DNA of 64,000 bases from Caldicoprobacter guelmensis (GCF_016908415.1 NZ_JAFBDW010000001.1:248001-312000); one strand, 5' to 3'; positions 8,387-17,827 are shown, counted from the first letter of the stretch. Notes: generated from the sequence alone by a model not told the origin. Numbers and translations are program-made.

Positions 8387-9823
8387 TCATACCTCAACTT
8401 CTACCTTCCCTCTAATCAATTCCTTATTGCGCTCCAGTATAGGAGTTATATATTCCGAGATGAACTCTTCCACCTGTTGAGGTGCTCTTCCCACGAAGTT
8501 ATGCGGGTCCATTATATGCTGTATCTCTTCCCTACTCAATTTGAAGGCAGGGTCATTGGCAATGAGCTCTAGGAGGTTGTTATCCTCACCAAAGGCTTTC
8601 ACCCTCTTTGCCGCTTCCATGGAATACTGCCTGATCTTCTCATGCAGCTCTTGGCGATCCCCACCCCTCTTTACAGCTTCCATTAGAATGTATTCGGTGG
8701 CCATAAACGGCAGCTCCTCCATGATCCTCTTCTCGATGACCTTTGGATACACCACTAGGCCGCTAACTATGTTGATATAGATGTTGAGTATTGCGTCCAC
8801 AGCTAGGAAGCATTCAGCTATGACTATACGCCTGTTGGCCGAGTCATCCAGCGTTCTTTCAAGCCACTGTGTAGAAGCGGTCATAGGCGCGTTTAAGGCA
8901 TTTATCATGACATATCTTGCCAGAGAGCACATCCTTTCTGCCTTCATAGGGTTCCGTTTATACGCCATGGCCGATGACCCTATCTGTTTTTCGCCAAACG
9001 GCTCTTCCAGCTCTTTCAGGCTTTGTAGCAAGCGCAGGTCATTTCCAAACTTGTATGCGCTTTGGGCTATAGAGCTCAACAAGTTCAGTATCCTGCTGTC
9101 AAGTTTCCTTGGATATGTTTGGCCGGTAACCGGATAGGCACGGTCAAACCCCATTTTTTCAAGGACTTTCTTTTCCAGCAGCTTTACTTTTTCATGGTCG
9201 CCCTCAAACAGCGTAAGAAAGCTGGCCTGTGTACCTGTGGTACCTTTAACGCCGCGAAGCCGTATGCTGCTCCATACCTGCTCCCATTCTTCCATGTCAA
9301 GCATAAGGTCCTGAAGCCACAGGCATGCCCTCTTCCCTACCGTTGTGAGCTGGGCCGGTTGAAAATGCGTGTAACCCAGCGTTGGCATATCCTTGTACTT
9401 TAGGGCAAACTCGGATAAGTAGTGCATACAGGTCAAAAGCTTGCTCTTTATGATTTTGAGCCCATCCATCATTATGAGTATATCAGTATTATCGGTTACA
9501 TAACAGCTGGTAGCGCCAAGGTGTATTATGGGCTTTGCTTGGGGGCATTGCTCACCGTAGGCATGGACATGGGCCATGACGTCGTGACGCACTTCTTTCT
9601 CTTTGCGCTGTGCCACGTCATAATTGATGCAGTTCTGATAAGCCTTCATCTCGTCTATCTGTTCCTGCGTGATGTTGAGCCCCAATTCTTTCTGGGCTTC
9701 GGCCAATGCTATCCACAGCCTGCGCCATGTCCTGAACTTCTTATCATCTGAGAAGTTCTCAAGCATCTCTTTTGAAGCGTATCTAGTGATAAGCGGATTT
9801 TGATATACTTGGTGCGATTCCAT
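8387..9823 (-). CDS. purB: Adenylosuccinate lyase
   Basis: 478 residues. It cleaves SAICAR to AICAR and adenylosuccinate to AMP, each releasing fumarate, in cytosolic purine synthesis. The fumarase/aspartase superfamily signature is visible as SSAMAYKRNPMKAER near residue 290, and the His-containing TLGYTHFQPAQ segment lies near 145. Length and sequence resemble the longer animal/clostridial type rather than the roughly 430-residue Bacillus type. The ATG at 9823 has AAGGGG upstream. It stands alone with its own promoter (9880-9908) and shares the terminator at 8313-8352. Confidence 0.95.
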   Translation of the reverse strand: MESHQVYQNPLITRYASKEMLENFSDDKKFRTWRRLWIALAEAQKELGLNITQEQIDEMKAYQNCINYDVAQRKEKEVRHDVMAHVHAYGEQCPQAKPIIHLGATSCYVTDNTDILIMMDGLKIIKSKLLTCMHYLSEFALKYKDMPTLGYTHFQPAQLTTVGKRACLWLQDLMLDMEEWEQVWSSIRLRGVKGTTGTQASFLTLFEGDHEKVKLLEKKVLEKMGFDRAYPVTGQTYPRKLDSRILNLLSSIAQSAYKFGNDLRLLQSLKELEEPFGEKQIGSSAMAYKRNPMKAERMCSLARYVMINALNAPMTASTQWLERTLDDSANRRIVIAECFLAVDAILNIYINIVSGLVVYPKVIEKRIMEELPFMATEYILMEAVKRGGDRQELHEKIRQYSMEAAKRVKAFGEDNNLLELIANDPAFKLSREEIQHIMDPHNFVGRAPQQVEEFISEYITPILERNKELIRGKVEVEV

Positions 9824-9879
9824 AGAATATACCCCTTCATTCCGAATTATTTTTTTGGTTTTTTTATGTTTTATTCAAT

Positions 9880-9908
9880 ATAATACCATATAAAAATAAC
9901 AAAGTAAA
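9880..9908 (-). promoter_or_regulatory. purB promoter (sigma-A type)
   Basis: Minus strand TTTACT, 17 bases, TATTAT, about 55 bases before the purB start. No purine-box or riboswitch structure was recognised in the short leader. Confidence 0.5.
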
Positions 9909-9960
9909 TATCAACGTAAGGATGAAGCGCTGGTGTATGCAGTTCACACCTTTGAATAAT

Positions 9961-9988
9961 GAAAAAAGAAGGAGGCTAACCTCCTTCC
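9961..9988 (-). terminator. Terminator of the aminotransferase gene
   Basis: Stem GAAGGAGG / CCTCCTTC (9968-9975 with 9980-9987), loop of four, followed on the minus strand by six T. Confidence 0.9.
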
Positions 9989-9991
9989 ACT

Positions 9992-11188
9992 TTATCTTTC
10001 CAGCTCCTTAATAAAAGCCTCTATTCTGTCCAGTCCCTTCTTTATATTATCCAAAGATACGGCATATGACAGCCTCACGAAGTTGTCTGCTCCAAAGGCT
10101 ATACCGGGTACTACCGCTACCATCTGGGCATCCAGCAATGCATCGGCAAAGGAAAGGGAGCCCTCTATGCGCCTACCCTTATAGGTTTTACCTATCACCT
10201 CGCTTATGTTCATCATCACATAAAATGCACCCTTTGGAGTCCTGCAAGACAAGCCAGGTATGGAATTGATCCTCTCGACCATAAACCTTCTTCTTTTATC
10301 GAACTCAGCTACCATGGCCTTGACCTCGTCCTTAGGCCCGGTTAAAGCAGCAAGGCTTGCATACTGGGCTATGGAGTTAGGATTGGAAGTGGTATGGCTC
10401 TGGACGTTAGACATTATCTTTACCACATCCTCATGGGCGGCTGCGTACCCTATCCTCCATCCTGTCATGGCATAAGTTTTTGATACGCCGTTTACCACGA
10501 TGGTCAAATCTTTTATCTCGGGCCCCAGAGAAGCGATGCTTATATGCTGTGCGCCATCGTACACCATCGCTTCGTATACCTCATCTGAGACCACAAATAT
10601 CTGATTCTCTACCGCTATTTCAGCTATGGCTTCAAGTTCATTGCGGTCATATACGCAGCCACAAGGATTGTTCGGGCTGTTCAAAACCAAAGCCTTGGTT
10701 TTAGACGTAATGGCCTTTTTAAAATCCTCTGGCCTCAGCTTGAAGTCGTCTTCTTCTCTGGTCTCCACGAAAACCGGCACGCCGTCAGAAAGCTTAACAA
10801 GTTCGGGATAACTCAGCCAATAAGGTGATGGTATAATGACCTCATCTCCTGGGTTCAGTATTGCCTGAAAAGCGTTGTAGAGCGAGTGTTTAGCGCCGTT
10901 TGATACTATTATTTGGTTCGGCTTATAGTCTAGACCATTATCCTCTTTGAATTTGCGGCATATGGCTTCTTTAAGCTGGGCAATTCCTGCCACGGGTGTA
11001 TACCGGGTCATGCCACGATCCAGCGCCTCTTTTGCTGCTTCTCTGATGAAGGACGGAGTATCAAAATCCGGCTCACCTGCTCCAAACCCTACAACATCCA
11101 TCCCTTCAGATTTCATTTTTTTTGCCTTGGCATCTATAGCCAGCGTAAGAGATTCAGAAATGGAAGAACCTTTGACAGACAGCCTCAA
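9992..11188 (-). CDS. aspC: Class I pyridoxal-phosphate aminotransferase, aspartate aminotransferase type
   Basis: 398 residues from the TTG at 11188, chosen because GGAGG lies 8 bases upstream and the protein then begins at the usual family position; the frame stays open back to 11263 but that extension has no homology. PLP-binding motifs: SNGAKHSLYNA (phosphate cup), NSPNNPCG with the conserved Asn, DEVYEAMVY with the ring-nitrogen Asp, and SKTYAMTGWRIG with the Schiff-base lysine and an Arg. It probably transfers the amino group of aspartate to 2-oxoglutarate; related members also act on prephenate or aromatic acids, so exact specificity is inferred. Confidence 0.9.
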   Translation of the reverse strand: MRLSVKGSSISESLTLAIDAKAKKMKSEGMDVVGFGAGEPDFDTPSFIREAAKEALDRGMTRYTPVAGIAQLKEAICRKFKEDNGLDYKPNQIIVSNGAKHSLYNAFQAILNPGDEVIIPSPYWLSYPELVKLSDGVPVFVETREEDDFKLRPEDFKKAITSKTKALVLNSPNNPCGCVYDRNELEAIAEIAVENQIFVVSDEVYEAMVYDGAQHISIASLGPEIKDLTIVVNGVSKTYAMTGWRIGYAAAHEDVVKIMSNVQSHTTSNPNSIAQYASLAALTGPKDEVKAMVAEFDKRRRFMVERINSIPGLSCRTPKGAFYVMMNISEVIGKTYKGRRIEGSLSFADALLDAQMVAVVPGIAFGADNFVRLSYAVSLDNIKKGLDRIEAFIKELER

Positions 11189-11323
11189 TTTGTATTCCTC
11201 CCTAAATGAAAGATTAAATAATCGATCTATCATTTTGCAATGTATTATATCATGAATTTGCATTATCGTCTATGGTTTTATTCATAATTTTGTTTCAAAA
11301 CCAGCAAGATTGTGATACATATA

Positions 11324-12184
11324 TCACTTTTTTGCAAGGTTTTTGAGCTGTTCTATCACGCTGCAGCAAATTTTTACATCGCCCAGCTTAGGCATATCCT
11401 CACCCTCTTCGCCGTGGTAATCACTGCCAGCTGTTACGACAAGGCCGTGTTTGGTAGCCAGGATACTGTAATACTCGCACTGTTCTGGGGTGTGTTTGCT
11501 GTGAATGGCTTCGATGCCCTGGATTCCAAGTTCTATGGCCATCATGGTGTACTTTTGGTCTTTGAGCAAGCCAGGGTGTGCCAGCACCGGCACCCCACCG
11601 GCATCCTTGATGGCCTTGATGCCCTCTTCAAGAGTTAAGCGATACCTGGGTTCGTAGGCAGGGCAATCAGTTCCAATGTACTTTTCAAAGGCCTCGGCAA
11701 CATCCTTTACTATGCCCTTTTTAACCAGTGCACGGGCGATGTGCGGCCTTCCAGGGGCACCGTCGGTGACTTCCTGCTCAACCTCTTCAAAGGATATATT
11801 TAAATTGTACATCCTCCTTAAATTTTCAACCATCTTTCTAGCCCTTGTCCACCTGGAATGGCGGATGGTTTCGAGCATATCCTGAAACCAGGGAAGGTCA
11901 TGATGTATGTAATAGCCCAGGATGTGGATTTCTTCGTCATCTACCTGGGTATTGAGCTCTACCCCCGGTATGACTTGGATTCCCAGCCGTTGTCCCTCTT
12001 CCATAGCCTGGTTTAAGCCGTCGGTAGAATCATGGTCGGTAATGCCTATTGCCTTAAGGCCCACCCTTAGTGCCTCCATCACAAGCTGCGAAGGGGTGAG
12101 AAGTCCATCAGAGGCTGTGGTATGGGTATGCAGGTCTGCAAAGCATCCTTTTTTGCTCTGAGCATCAAAGTTAAAAGTCATCAT
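11324..12184 (-). CDS. PHP-domain phosphoesterase (RNase AM / nucleoside bisphosphate phosphatase-like)
   Basis: About 287 residues. Metal-binding PHP motifs run in order: DLHTHTTASDG, ITDHDSTDG, PGVELNT, a mid-protein AHPGLL and a C-terminal GSDYHG. This matches the YciV/TrpH family; characterised members hydrolyse 3',5'-nucleotide bisphosphates or trim RNA 5' ends. ATG 12184 is preferred over the in-frame GTG at 12190 because AAAGGAG ends at 12190. Soluble, no signal peptide. It lies upstream of the aminotransferase and downstream of the dipeptidase, with short gaps. Confidence 0.85.
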   Translation of the reverse strand: MMTFNFDAQSKKGCFADLHTHTTASDGLLTPSQLVMEALRVGLKAIGITDHDSTDGLNQAMEEGQRLGIQVIPGVELNTQVDDEEIHILGYYIHHDLPWFQDMLETIRHSRWTRARKMVENLRRMYNLNISFEEVEQEVTDGAPGRPHIARALVKKGIVKDVAEAFEKYIGTDCPAYEPRYRLTLEEGIKAIKDAGGVPVLAHPGLLKDQKYTMMAIELGIQGIEAIHSKHTPEQCEYYSILATKHGLVVTAGSDYHGEEGEDMPKLGDVKICCSVIEQLKNLAKK

Positions 12185-12229
12185 ACGCACTCCTTTGTTC
12201 CTCTCTTTTCTCGATGATAATGTAGTATG

Positions 12230-13177
12230 CTACTTCAATACCTTCTCCATTACGCGCAAAAAGTTATTATGGCATATCTTTTTTACATCTTCCTCACTAT
12301 AGTTTAGTTTAAGCATTTCTTCTATTATATCAGGAAAACTCTGGGGACCTTCTATCCCTTGAGGAAGGGCTTCAATGCCATCGAAGTCCGAACCAAAGGC
12401 TACACAATCTGTTCCAGCCACTCCAGCGATATGTTCTATGTGCTTTATTATGTCAATGATCCCAGCATCCCCTGTTTTGCTCAAAAAAAGCGGATAAAAG
12501 TTTATGCCTACAACCCCTCCTTTAGCTGCAATAGCCCTAATCTGCCCATCATCCAGATTTCGAGGGTGTGGACATATTGCTTTAGCATTTGAATGCGAGG
12601 CTATAACCGGCTGCTCGGAAACCTCTATTACATCCCAGAAGGCCTCTTCGGATGCGTGCGATATATCTATAATCATTCCTAACGCGTTCATCCTTTTTAC
12701 AACTTCTATGCCAAAAGAGGTGAGACCATACCTTTTCTGGTCATCCATTGCAGCACCTGCTATCTGGTTACTGCGATTCCAGGTAAGGGTTAAAAGCCGG
12801 ACCCCTGCGTTATAAAGCGTTTCCAGATTAGAAAGTCTTCCTTCCAGCACGTCTCCACCTTCCACCGTTAACAAGGTACCAATCTTGCCTACATTAAACG
12901 CATCTTCTGCATCGGCCAGGCACAGCACAGGGCAGAAATGAGCAGCATATCTATCGAGCATTCGTTTATACCTCTTGATAAGCTGTAACTCCCTATGCAA
13001 GCAGCTGCCAGGAGAAGAGGGGTCTATCCACGCTGCAAAGAACTGGATAGCCACCTTACCTTTATAAAGCCCTGATAAGGATACATGATTATTGCTCCGG
13101 TATTCCAGGTTGTTTATGTCATCCAGCTTGCTTAATGTATCACAATGGCCGTCTATCACAAAGAATTGTCTGTGCAT
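12230..13177 (-). CDS. Membrane dipeptidase, peptidase family M19
   Basis: 315 residues. Zinc-ligand motifs of the renal-dipeptidase family: VIDGHCDT at the N-terminus, TVEGGDVL with the bridging Glu, SHSNAKAICPHPRN, and GSDFDG near the C-terminus. The family hydrolyses dipeptides, often with a D- or dehydro C-terminal residue. No signal peptide is visible despite the family name, so it should be cytosolic. Forty-odd bases separate it from the downstream PHP gene. Confidence 0.93.
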   Translation of the reverse strand: MHRQFFVIDGHCDTLSKLDDINNLEYRSNNHVSLSGLYKGKVAIQFFAAWIDPSSPGSCLHRELQLIKRYKRMLDRYAAHFCPVLCLADAEDAFNVGKIGTLLTVEGGDVLEGRLSNLETLYNAGVRLLTLTWNRSNQIAGAAMDDQKRYGLTSFGIEVVKRMNALGMIIDISHASEEAFWDVIEVSEQPVIASHSNAKAICPHPRNLDDGQIRAIAAKGGVVGINFYPLFLSKTGDAGIIDIIKHIEHIAGVAGTDCVAFGSDFDGIEALPQGIEGPQSFPDIIEEMLKLNYSEEDVKKICHNNFLRVMEKVLK

Positions 13178-13281
13178 ATCCCTTGCTAAACCCCCAAATA
13201 ATTAATATAATACAAAAAACGGGCCCTCCACTTTTTTAGTATATGTGAATATGGTGCCCGCTGTAAGTCTACAGCAAAAAT

Positions 13282-13305
13282 AAAACCTACCTTGCGGTAG
13301 GTTTT
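13282..13305 (-). terminator. spoVS terminator
   Basis: AAAACCTACC / GGTAGGTTTT with a four-base loop; the stem overlaps the spoVS stop codon. Confidence 0.85.
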
Positions 13306-13564
13306 ATCGAGGTTCAACAATTAGTTTTATAGCTGTTCTCTCTTCTCCGTCGATTATGACATCGGTAAAGGCGGGGATGCATATCAGGTCTATACCGCTG
13401 GGTGCTACAAAACCTCTTGCAATAGCTACTGCTTTTACAGCTTGGTTGATGGCCCCTGCCCCTATTGCTTGAAGTTCTGCTGACCCCCTCTCACGTAAAA
13501 CGCCTGCTAACGCCCCTGCAACAGCGTTAGGATTGGATTTAGCTGACACCTTTAATACTTCCAT
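13304..13564 (-). CDS. spoVS: Stage V sporulation protein S
   Basis: 86 residues, full length for SpoVS, a small Alba-fold protein needed for progression of sporulation, probably acting on nucleic acid. The highly conserved start MEVLKVSAKS and core GAGAINQAVKAVAIARGF are present. It stands alone between its own terminator and a candidate sigma-H promoter at 13616-13644, matching the known sigma-H control of spoVS in Bacillus. Confidence 0.97.
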   Translation of the reverse strand: MEVLKVSAKSNPNAVAGALAGVLRERGSAELQAIGAGAINQAVKAVAIARGFVAPSGIDLICIPAFTDVIIDGEERTAIKLIVEPR

Positions 13565-13615
13565 GACTTGACCCCCTATTGCTTATTTTTTGTTTTGAAT
13601 ATTTCCGTATTTTGT

Positions 13616-13644
13616 ATATTCTACATTTATTAGAAAAATCCTTC
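13616..13644 (-). promoter_or_regulatory. Candidate sigma-H promoter of spoVS
   Basis: On the minus strand GAAGGATTT, 11 bases, GTAGAATAT, fitting the sigma-H consensus RNAGGAWWW - N11-12 - RNNGAATWW at every defined position; about 50 bases before the start codon. Confidence 0.7.
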
Positions 13645-13667
13645 TTTTGGGTATCAAATTTTATTTA

Positions 13668-13693
13668 AAAAGGTGTGACGTGCGTCACACCTT
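13668..13693 (-). terminator. rny terminator
   Basis: AAGGTGTGAC / GTCACACCTT (13670-13679 with 13684-13693), loop GTGC, then a T-rich tail on the minus strand; it overlaps the rny stop codon. Confidence 0.85.
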
Positions 13694-15236
13694 ATTTTGC
13701 GTATTCAACAGCTCTAGTCTCTCTGATAACGTTAACCTTTATCTGCCCTGGATATTCCAGCTCTTTTTCTATACGCTTCACTATTTCTCTAGCCATTAAG
13801 AGCGCCTGGTCATCGCTTACCTTATCAGGCTTTACTATAATCCTGATTTCGCGTCCTGCTTGGATTGCAAAGGATTTTTCTACTCCTGCGAAAGAATTGG
13901 CAATCTCCTCAAGCTTTTCTAATCGCTTGATATAGGCCTCCAGAGTTTCCCTCCTGGCTCCCGGCCTTGCCGCAGATATAGCATCGGCCGCCTGTACAAG
14001 TATCGCTTCGACAGTATTGGGTTCTATATCGCCGTGGTGAGCCATTATGGCATGCACCACATCGGCGCTTTCGCGGTACCTCTTAGCCAGTTCGGCTCCG
14101 ATTTGAGTATGAGAACCTTCCACCTCGTGGTCCACCGCTTTTCCTATATCATGCAGCAGTCCAGCACGTTTGGCAAGCTTTTGGTCGGCCCCTAACTCGG
14201 CCGCCATTACACCCGCCAGGTGAGCTACTTCAATAGAGTGTTTTAAAACGTTTTGACCGTAACTGGTCCTGTATTTTAACTTGCCTAGCAATCTGACCAG
14301 CTCCGGATGGATACCGTGCACACCCACTTCGAATATAGCCTGCTCGCCCGCTTCACGTATCTGGTTTTCTACTTCTTTTTTAGCTTTTTCTACCATCTCT
14401 TCTATACGTGCAGGATGTATCCTCCCATCCAGTATGAGCTTTTCAAGGGCGATTCGGGCTACTTCCCTCCTTATGGGGTCAAATCCTGACAAAATGACAG
14501 CCTCTGGAGTATCATCGATTATCAGGTCAATACCCGTCAATGTCTCTAAAGTACGGATATTACGTCCTTCTCGCCCGATAATTCTGCCCTTCATCTCATC
14601 GTTGGGAAGCTCCACAACTGAAACGGTGGATTCTGCTACATGATCAGCGGCAAACTTCTGGATGGCAAGAGATATTATATCGCGAGCCTTTTTATCAACC
14701 TCCTCTTTCAGCCTGTTCTCATACTCTCGAATTTTCACAGCTATCTCATGGGTAAGCTCCTTCTCCACATTTCCCAATAGGATTTCTCGAGCCTGGTCCT
14801 GGGTAAGCTGTGCGATGCGCTCAAGTTCGCTTACCTGGCGCTTGTACAGCTCCTCTACCTCTTCGCGCATCTTCTGAATTTCTTTCTGCATATTGTTTAG
14901 GTTTTGCTCTTTTTGTTCCAGGACCTCGGCTCTCCTGTCAAGGCTCTCCTCCTTTTGCTGGAGCCTGCGTTCTATTCTTTGGATTTCATTCCGCCTTTCA
15001 CGGCTCTCCCTTTCAAATTCACTTCTCAGCCTGTGAATCTCTTCTTTCGCTTCCAGCAAAGCTTCCTTTTTTAAGGCTTCGGCCTGCTTTTTAGCCTCCT
15101 CCACGATCTTTCTGGCGGCCTCTTCGGCATCACCTATCTTTTCCTCCACAATCCGCTTTCGGTAATTGTATCCCAGGACGCCCGCTCCAATGGCTACTAC
15201 TACCAGGGCAAGACCCATTAGTAGTACTTCTAGCAC
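13692..15236 (-). CDS. rny: Ribonuclease Y
   Basis: 514 residues, usual length. Membrane-anchored endoribonuclease that starts mRNA decay in Firmicutes. Order of domains: N-terminal transmembrane helix (about residues 3-22), long charged coiled coil (about 25-200), KH domain with IIGREGRNIRTLE near 220, and an HD domain with LLHDIGKAVDHE near 365 holding the catalytic His-Asp. The start is GTG at 15236; GGAGG lies rather far (13 bases) upstream, and an in-frame stop two codons before the GTG excludes an earlier start. A good promoter lies at 15377-15405. Confidence 0.96.
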   Translation of the reverse strand: MLEVLLMGLALVVVAIGAGVLGYNYRKRIVEEKIGDAEEAARKIVEEAKKQAEALKKEALLEAKEEIHRLRSEFERESRERRNEIQRIERRLQQKEESLDRRAEVLEQKEQNLNNMQKEIQKMREEVEELYKRQVSELERIAQLTQDQAREILLGNVEKELTHEIAVKIREYENRLKEEVDKKARDIISLAIQKFAADHVAESTVSVVELPNDEMKGRIIGREGRNIRTLETLTGIDLIIDDTPEAVILSGFDPIRREVARIALEKLILDGRIHPARIEEMVEKAKKEVENQIREAGEQAIFEVGVHGIHPELVRLLGKLKYRTSYGQNVLKHSIEVAHLAGVMAAELGADQKLAKRAGLLHDIGKAVDHEVEGSHTQIGAELAKRYRESADVVHAIMAHHGDIEPNTVEAILVQAADAISAARPGARRETLEAYIKRLEKLEEIANSFAGVEKSFAIQAGREIRIIVKPDKVSDDQALLMAREIVKRIEKELEYPGQIKVNVIRETRAVEYAK

Positions 15237-15376
15237 GGATTAATGGACACCTCCTCACTACTTCAATGGAGCGCTGTCGGTACCAAACCACTGCTTCATC
15301 CCGTGCATCCCAGCGGGCATTGGGGAAATATACGGATATCAACAGGGTCTATCATGGGTTATAAACCGCTTATTTA

Positions 15377-15405
15377 ATTGTATATCTTTTACTGATGCAT
15401 GTCAA
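15377..15405 (-). promoter_or_regulatory. rny promoter (sigma-A type)
   Basis: Minus strand TTGACA, 17 bases, TACAAT, leaving a leader of about 135 bases before the rny GTG. Confidence 0.75.
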
Positions 15406-15440
15406 CCATTGAAGCTCCGTAAATCCTTATATTGCCATCC

Positions 15441-16466
15441 TTATTCTATTAAGTCTTCACTGGAAGCAGAAGCTCCTGCAACTCGTCCCAGTTTAAACTC
15501 CTCGCGTATCTTCTGTTCAATCTCGGCAGCTATGTGGGGATTCTCCTTAAGAAACTGTCTGGCATTTTCTTTTCCTTGTCCAAGTTTTATATCACCGTAC
15601 GAATACCAGGCGCCGCTCTTGTTAACAATATTGATAGAACACGCCAAGTCTAAGATGCTGCCCTCCCGGGATATGCCTTGTCCATATATGATGTCAAACT
15701 CCGCCTCTTTAAAAGGAGGAGCTACCTTGTTCTTCACCACTTTTACCCGGGTACGGCTGCCTATGGTTTCAGATCCCTGCTTTATGGTGTCCACGCGGCG
15801 TACATCCAGGCGTACTGAAGCGTAAAACTTGAGTGCCCTCCCACCCGGCGTGGTTTCAGGGTTACCAAACGTTACGCCCACCTTTTCTCTCAATTGGTTT
15901 ATAAAAATAGCCACTGTTCGGGATTTGTTTATGGCACCTGACAGCTTGCGCAGCGCCTGTGACATCAACCTGGCCTGCAGCCCAACATATGAATCGCCCA
16001 TTTCACCCTCCAGTTCGGCTCGCGGAACCAGAGCCGCCACCGAGTCGACGACAATCACGTCAACAGCCCCACTGCGTACAAGGGCTTCGGTGATCTCAAG
16101 GGCCTGTTCTCCGGTATCAGGCTGCGAAACCAGTAGATTATCTATATCGACGCCAAGATTCTTGGCATATTGAGGGTCCAGCGCATTTTCGGCATCTACA
16201 AACGCTGCTATGCCGCCGGCTTTTTGAGCCTCGGCAATAACGTGCAGTGCCACCGTTGTCTTACCCGAGGATTCAGGGCCGAATATTTCCACCACCCTAC
16301 CCCTCGGCAATCCACCAACCCCTAGCGCAATATCCAGGTCCAACACGCCTGTCGATATTACTTCCACGTTCATGTGGCTGGACTGACCCAGCTTCATGAT
16401 CGACCCTTTGCCAAACTGCCTTTCTATCTGGCTGATAGCCAGCTCAAGCGCTTTTGCTTTATCCAT
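15441..16466 (-). CDS. recA: Recombinase RecA
   Basis: 341 residues. ATP-dependent strand-exchange protein and co-protease for LexA. Walker A GPESSGKTT lies near residue 65, the Walker B hydrophobic strand VIVVDSVAAL near 140, and the conserved ALKFYASVRLDVRR near 215. The gene is intact, without intein. Its promoter at 16542-16570 carries a LexA box just downstream of -10, so it should be DNA-damage inducible. cinA lies immediately upstream, a common Firmicutes order. Confidence 0.98.
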   Translation of the reverse strand: MDKAKALELAISQIERQFGKGSIMKLGQSSHMNVEVISTGVLDLDIALGVGGLPRGRVVEIFGPESSGKTTVALHVIAEAQKAGGIAAFVDAENALDPQYAKNLGVDIDNLLVSQPDTGEQALEITEALVRSGAVDVIVVDSVAALVPRAELEGEMGDSYVGLQARLMSQALRKLSGAINKSRTVAIFINQLREKVGVTFGNPETTPGGRALKFYASVRLDVRRVDTIKQGSETIGSRTRVKVVKNKVAPPFKEAEFDIIYGQGISREGSILDLACSINIVNKSGAWYSYGDIKLGQGKENARQFLKENPHIAAEIEQKIREEFKLGRVAGASASSEDLIE

Positions 16467-16520
16467 TTCTTCAAACCCGGCTTTTGAGCCAGGTATTCAC
16501 CTGCCTCTCTGTTATTTTCT

Positions 16521-16534
16521 CGAACACACGTTCT
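16521..16534. promoter_or_regulatory. LexA (SOS) box upstream of recA
   Basis: CGAACACACGTTCT contains the perfect dyad GAAC-N4-GTTC, matching the Gram-positive LexA operator CGAACRNRYGTTYG at nearly all positions. It lies between the recA -10 element and the start codon, where LexA would block transcription. Confidence 0.85.
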
Positions 16535-16541
16535 TAATTCA

Positions 16542-16570
16542 ATTATAATCCAATCTATAGAGAGGGTCAA
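16542..16570 (-). promoter_or_regulatory. recA promoter (sigma-A type)
   Basis: Minus strand TTGACC, 17 bases, TATAAT. The LexA box starts about 8 bases downstream of the -10 element. Confidence 0.8.
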
Positions 16571-16591
16571 GCATTAAAAGCCCACGTCATC

Positions 16592-17827
16592 TTAAAGCTC
16601 CAGCAATTTTCGGCGTAGCAGGTCCAGTGCTGTATTGGCAGTAGAGAGCTTGATGCGTTTTCTGTCGCCCTGATTTTGGAAGCGCTTTACCTCCACCTGT
16701 CCATTCATGGCGATGGCAATATACACAAGCCCAACAGGCTTTTCAGGGCTTCCACCGCTGGGCCCTGCTATGCCTGTTACAGCAAGACCTATATCAGCTC
16801 CACTGGTCTTGGCAATTCCTTCAGCCATTTCTTGCGCTGTCTGTGGGCTTACAGCGCCATAAACCTCTAACGTTTCGGGTTTTACTCCTAATCTGTTCAT
16901 CTTAGCCTGGTTGCTATAAGTGACGCATGTCTCAATTAGATTTTCCGAAATTCCCGGTACATCGGTGAGCAGGTTGCTTATCAGGCCACCTGTGCAGGAT
17001 TCAGCCACCGCTAAGGTCAACCCCTTTTCTTTGAGCAGCCTGGCCACTACCGTTTCCAAGCGGTCATCATCCACGCCGTATACTGCCTGCCCCAGGCGCT
17101 TACGTATCTCATCTTCAAGTGGTTTAATAAATTCAAGCGGGTCTTGGGAACGGTGGCACTTGACCGTCAGCCTCAGCGTCACTTCACCATATGCCGCTAA
17201 AGGCGCAATGGTGGGATTGGTCTGGCTTTCAAGCAGGTCTTTTATCATCTCTTCTACCGCTGATTCTCCAATGCCGTATATCCTGAGGACCCTTGAAAAT
17301 ATCTTTTGGTCTTCCTTTTGAGCTAAATATGGCAGTACGTGGTTTTCAAACATGGGCTGCATCTCATAAGGGGGACCTGGCAACATGATAAACGTCCTGC
17401 CATCCTTTTCGATAATGGCCCCTGGAGCTGTCCCCACATCATTGGGGAGAATGATGGCCTCCTTTGGAAACATGGCCTGCTTTAGGTTGTTTTCGGTCAT
17501 GGTTCTACCTCGTTTTGCAAAGAACTCACGTATTGCTTGGGCACTTGGCTGATGTAGCACCAGCTCTATCCCTAGAAATTCGGCAATGGTCTCCTTTGTC
17601 AGGTCATCCATGGTAGGTCCTAGCCCACCGGTGGTGATTATGAGGTTGGCACGCTTGCAGGCAATCTCCAGTGCTTGTAGCAGGCGACTTCTGTTATCCC
17701 CCACTACCGTGTGATAGTAAACGTTTATGCCCACCGACGAGAGGCGCTGTGAAATGTATTGGGCATTGGTGTTTGCGATCTGGCCAAGCAAAAGCTCGCT
17801 GCCCACCGCAATGATTTCAGCATCCAT
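16592..17827 (-). CDS. cinA: CinA family protein (competence/damage-inducible; PncC domain)
   Basis: 411 residues. An N-terminal MoCF/COG1058 domain (GSELLLGQIANTNAQ, then TTGGLGPTMDD) is followed by the C-terminal nicotinamide-nucleotide amidase (PncC) domain with VAESCTGGLISN near residue 260. The full protein acts in pyridine-nucleotide salvage or detoxification (ADP-ribose pyrophosphatase plus NMN deamidase in characterised members). It lies between pgsA and recA. The start ATG at 17827 is 16 bases after the pgsA stop, so the two are probably cotranscribed. Confidence 0.95.
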   Translation of the reverse strand: MDAEIIAVGSELLLGQIANTNAQYISQRLSSVGINVYYHTVVGDNRSRLLQALEIACKRANLIITTGGLGPTMDDLTKETIAEFLGIELVLHQPSAQAIREFFAKRGRTMTENNLKQAMFPKEAIILPNDVGTAPGAIIEKDGRTFIMLPGPPYEMQPMFENHVLPYLAQKEDQKIFSRVLRIYGIGESAVEEMIKDLLESQTNPTIAPLAAYGEVTLRLTVKCHRSQDPLEFIKPLEDEIRKRLGQAVYGVDDDRLETVVARLLKEKGLTLAVAESCTGGLISNLLTDVPGISENLIETCVTYSNQAKMNRLGVKPETLEVYGAVSPQTAQEMAEGIAKTSGADIGLAVTGIAGPSGGSPEKPVGLVYIAIAMNGQVEVKRFQNQGDRKRIKLSTANTALDLLRRKLLEL

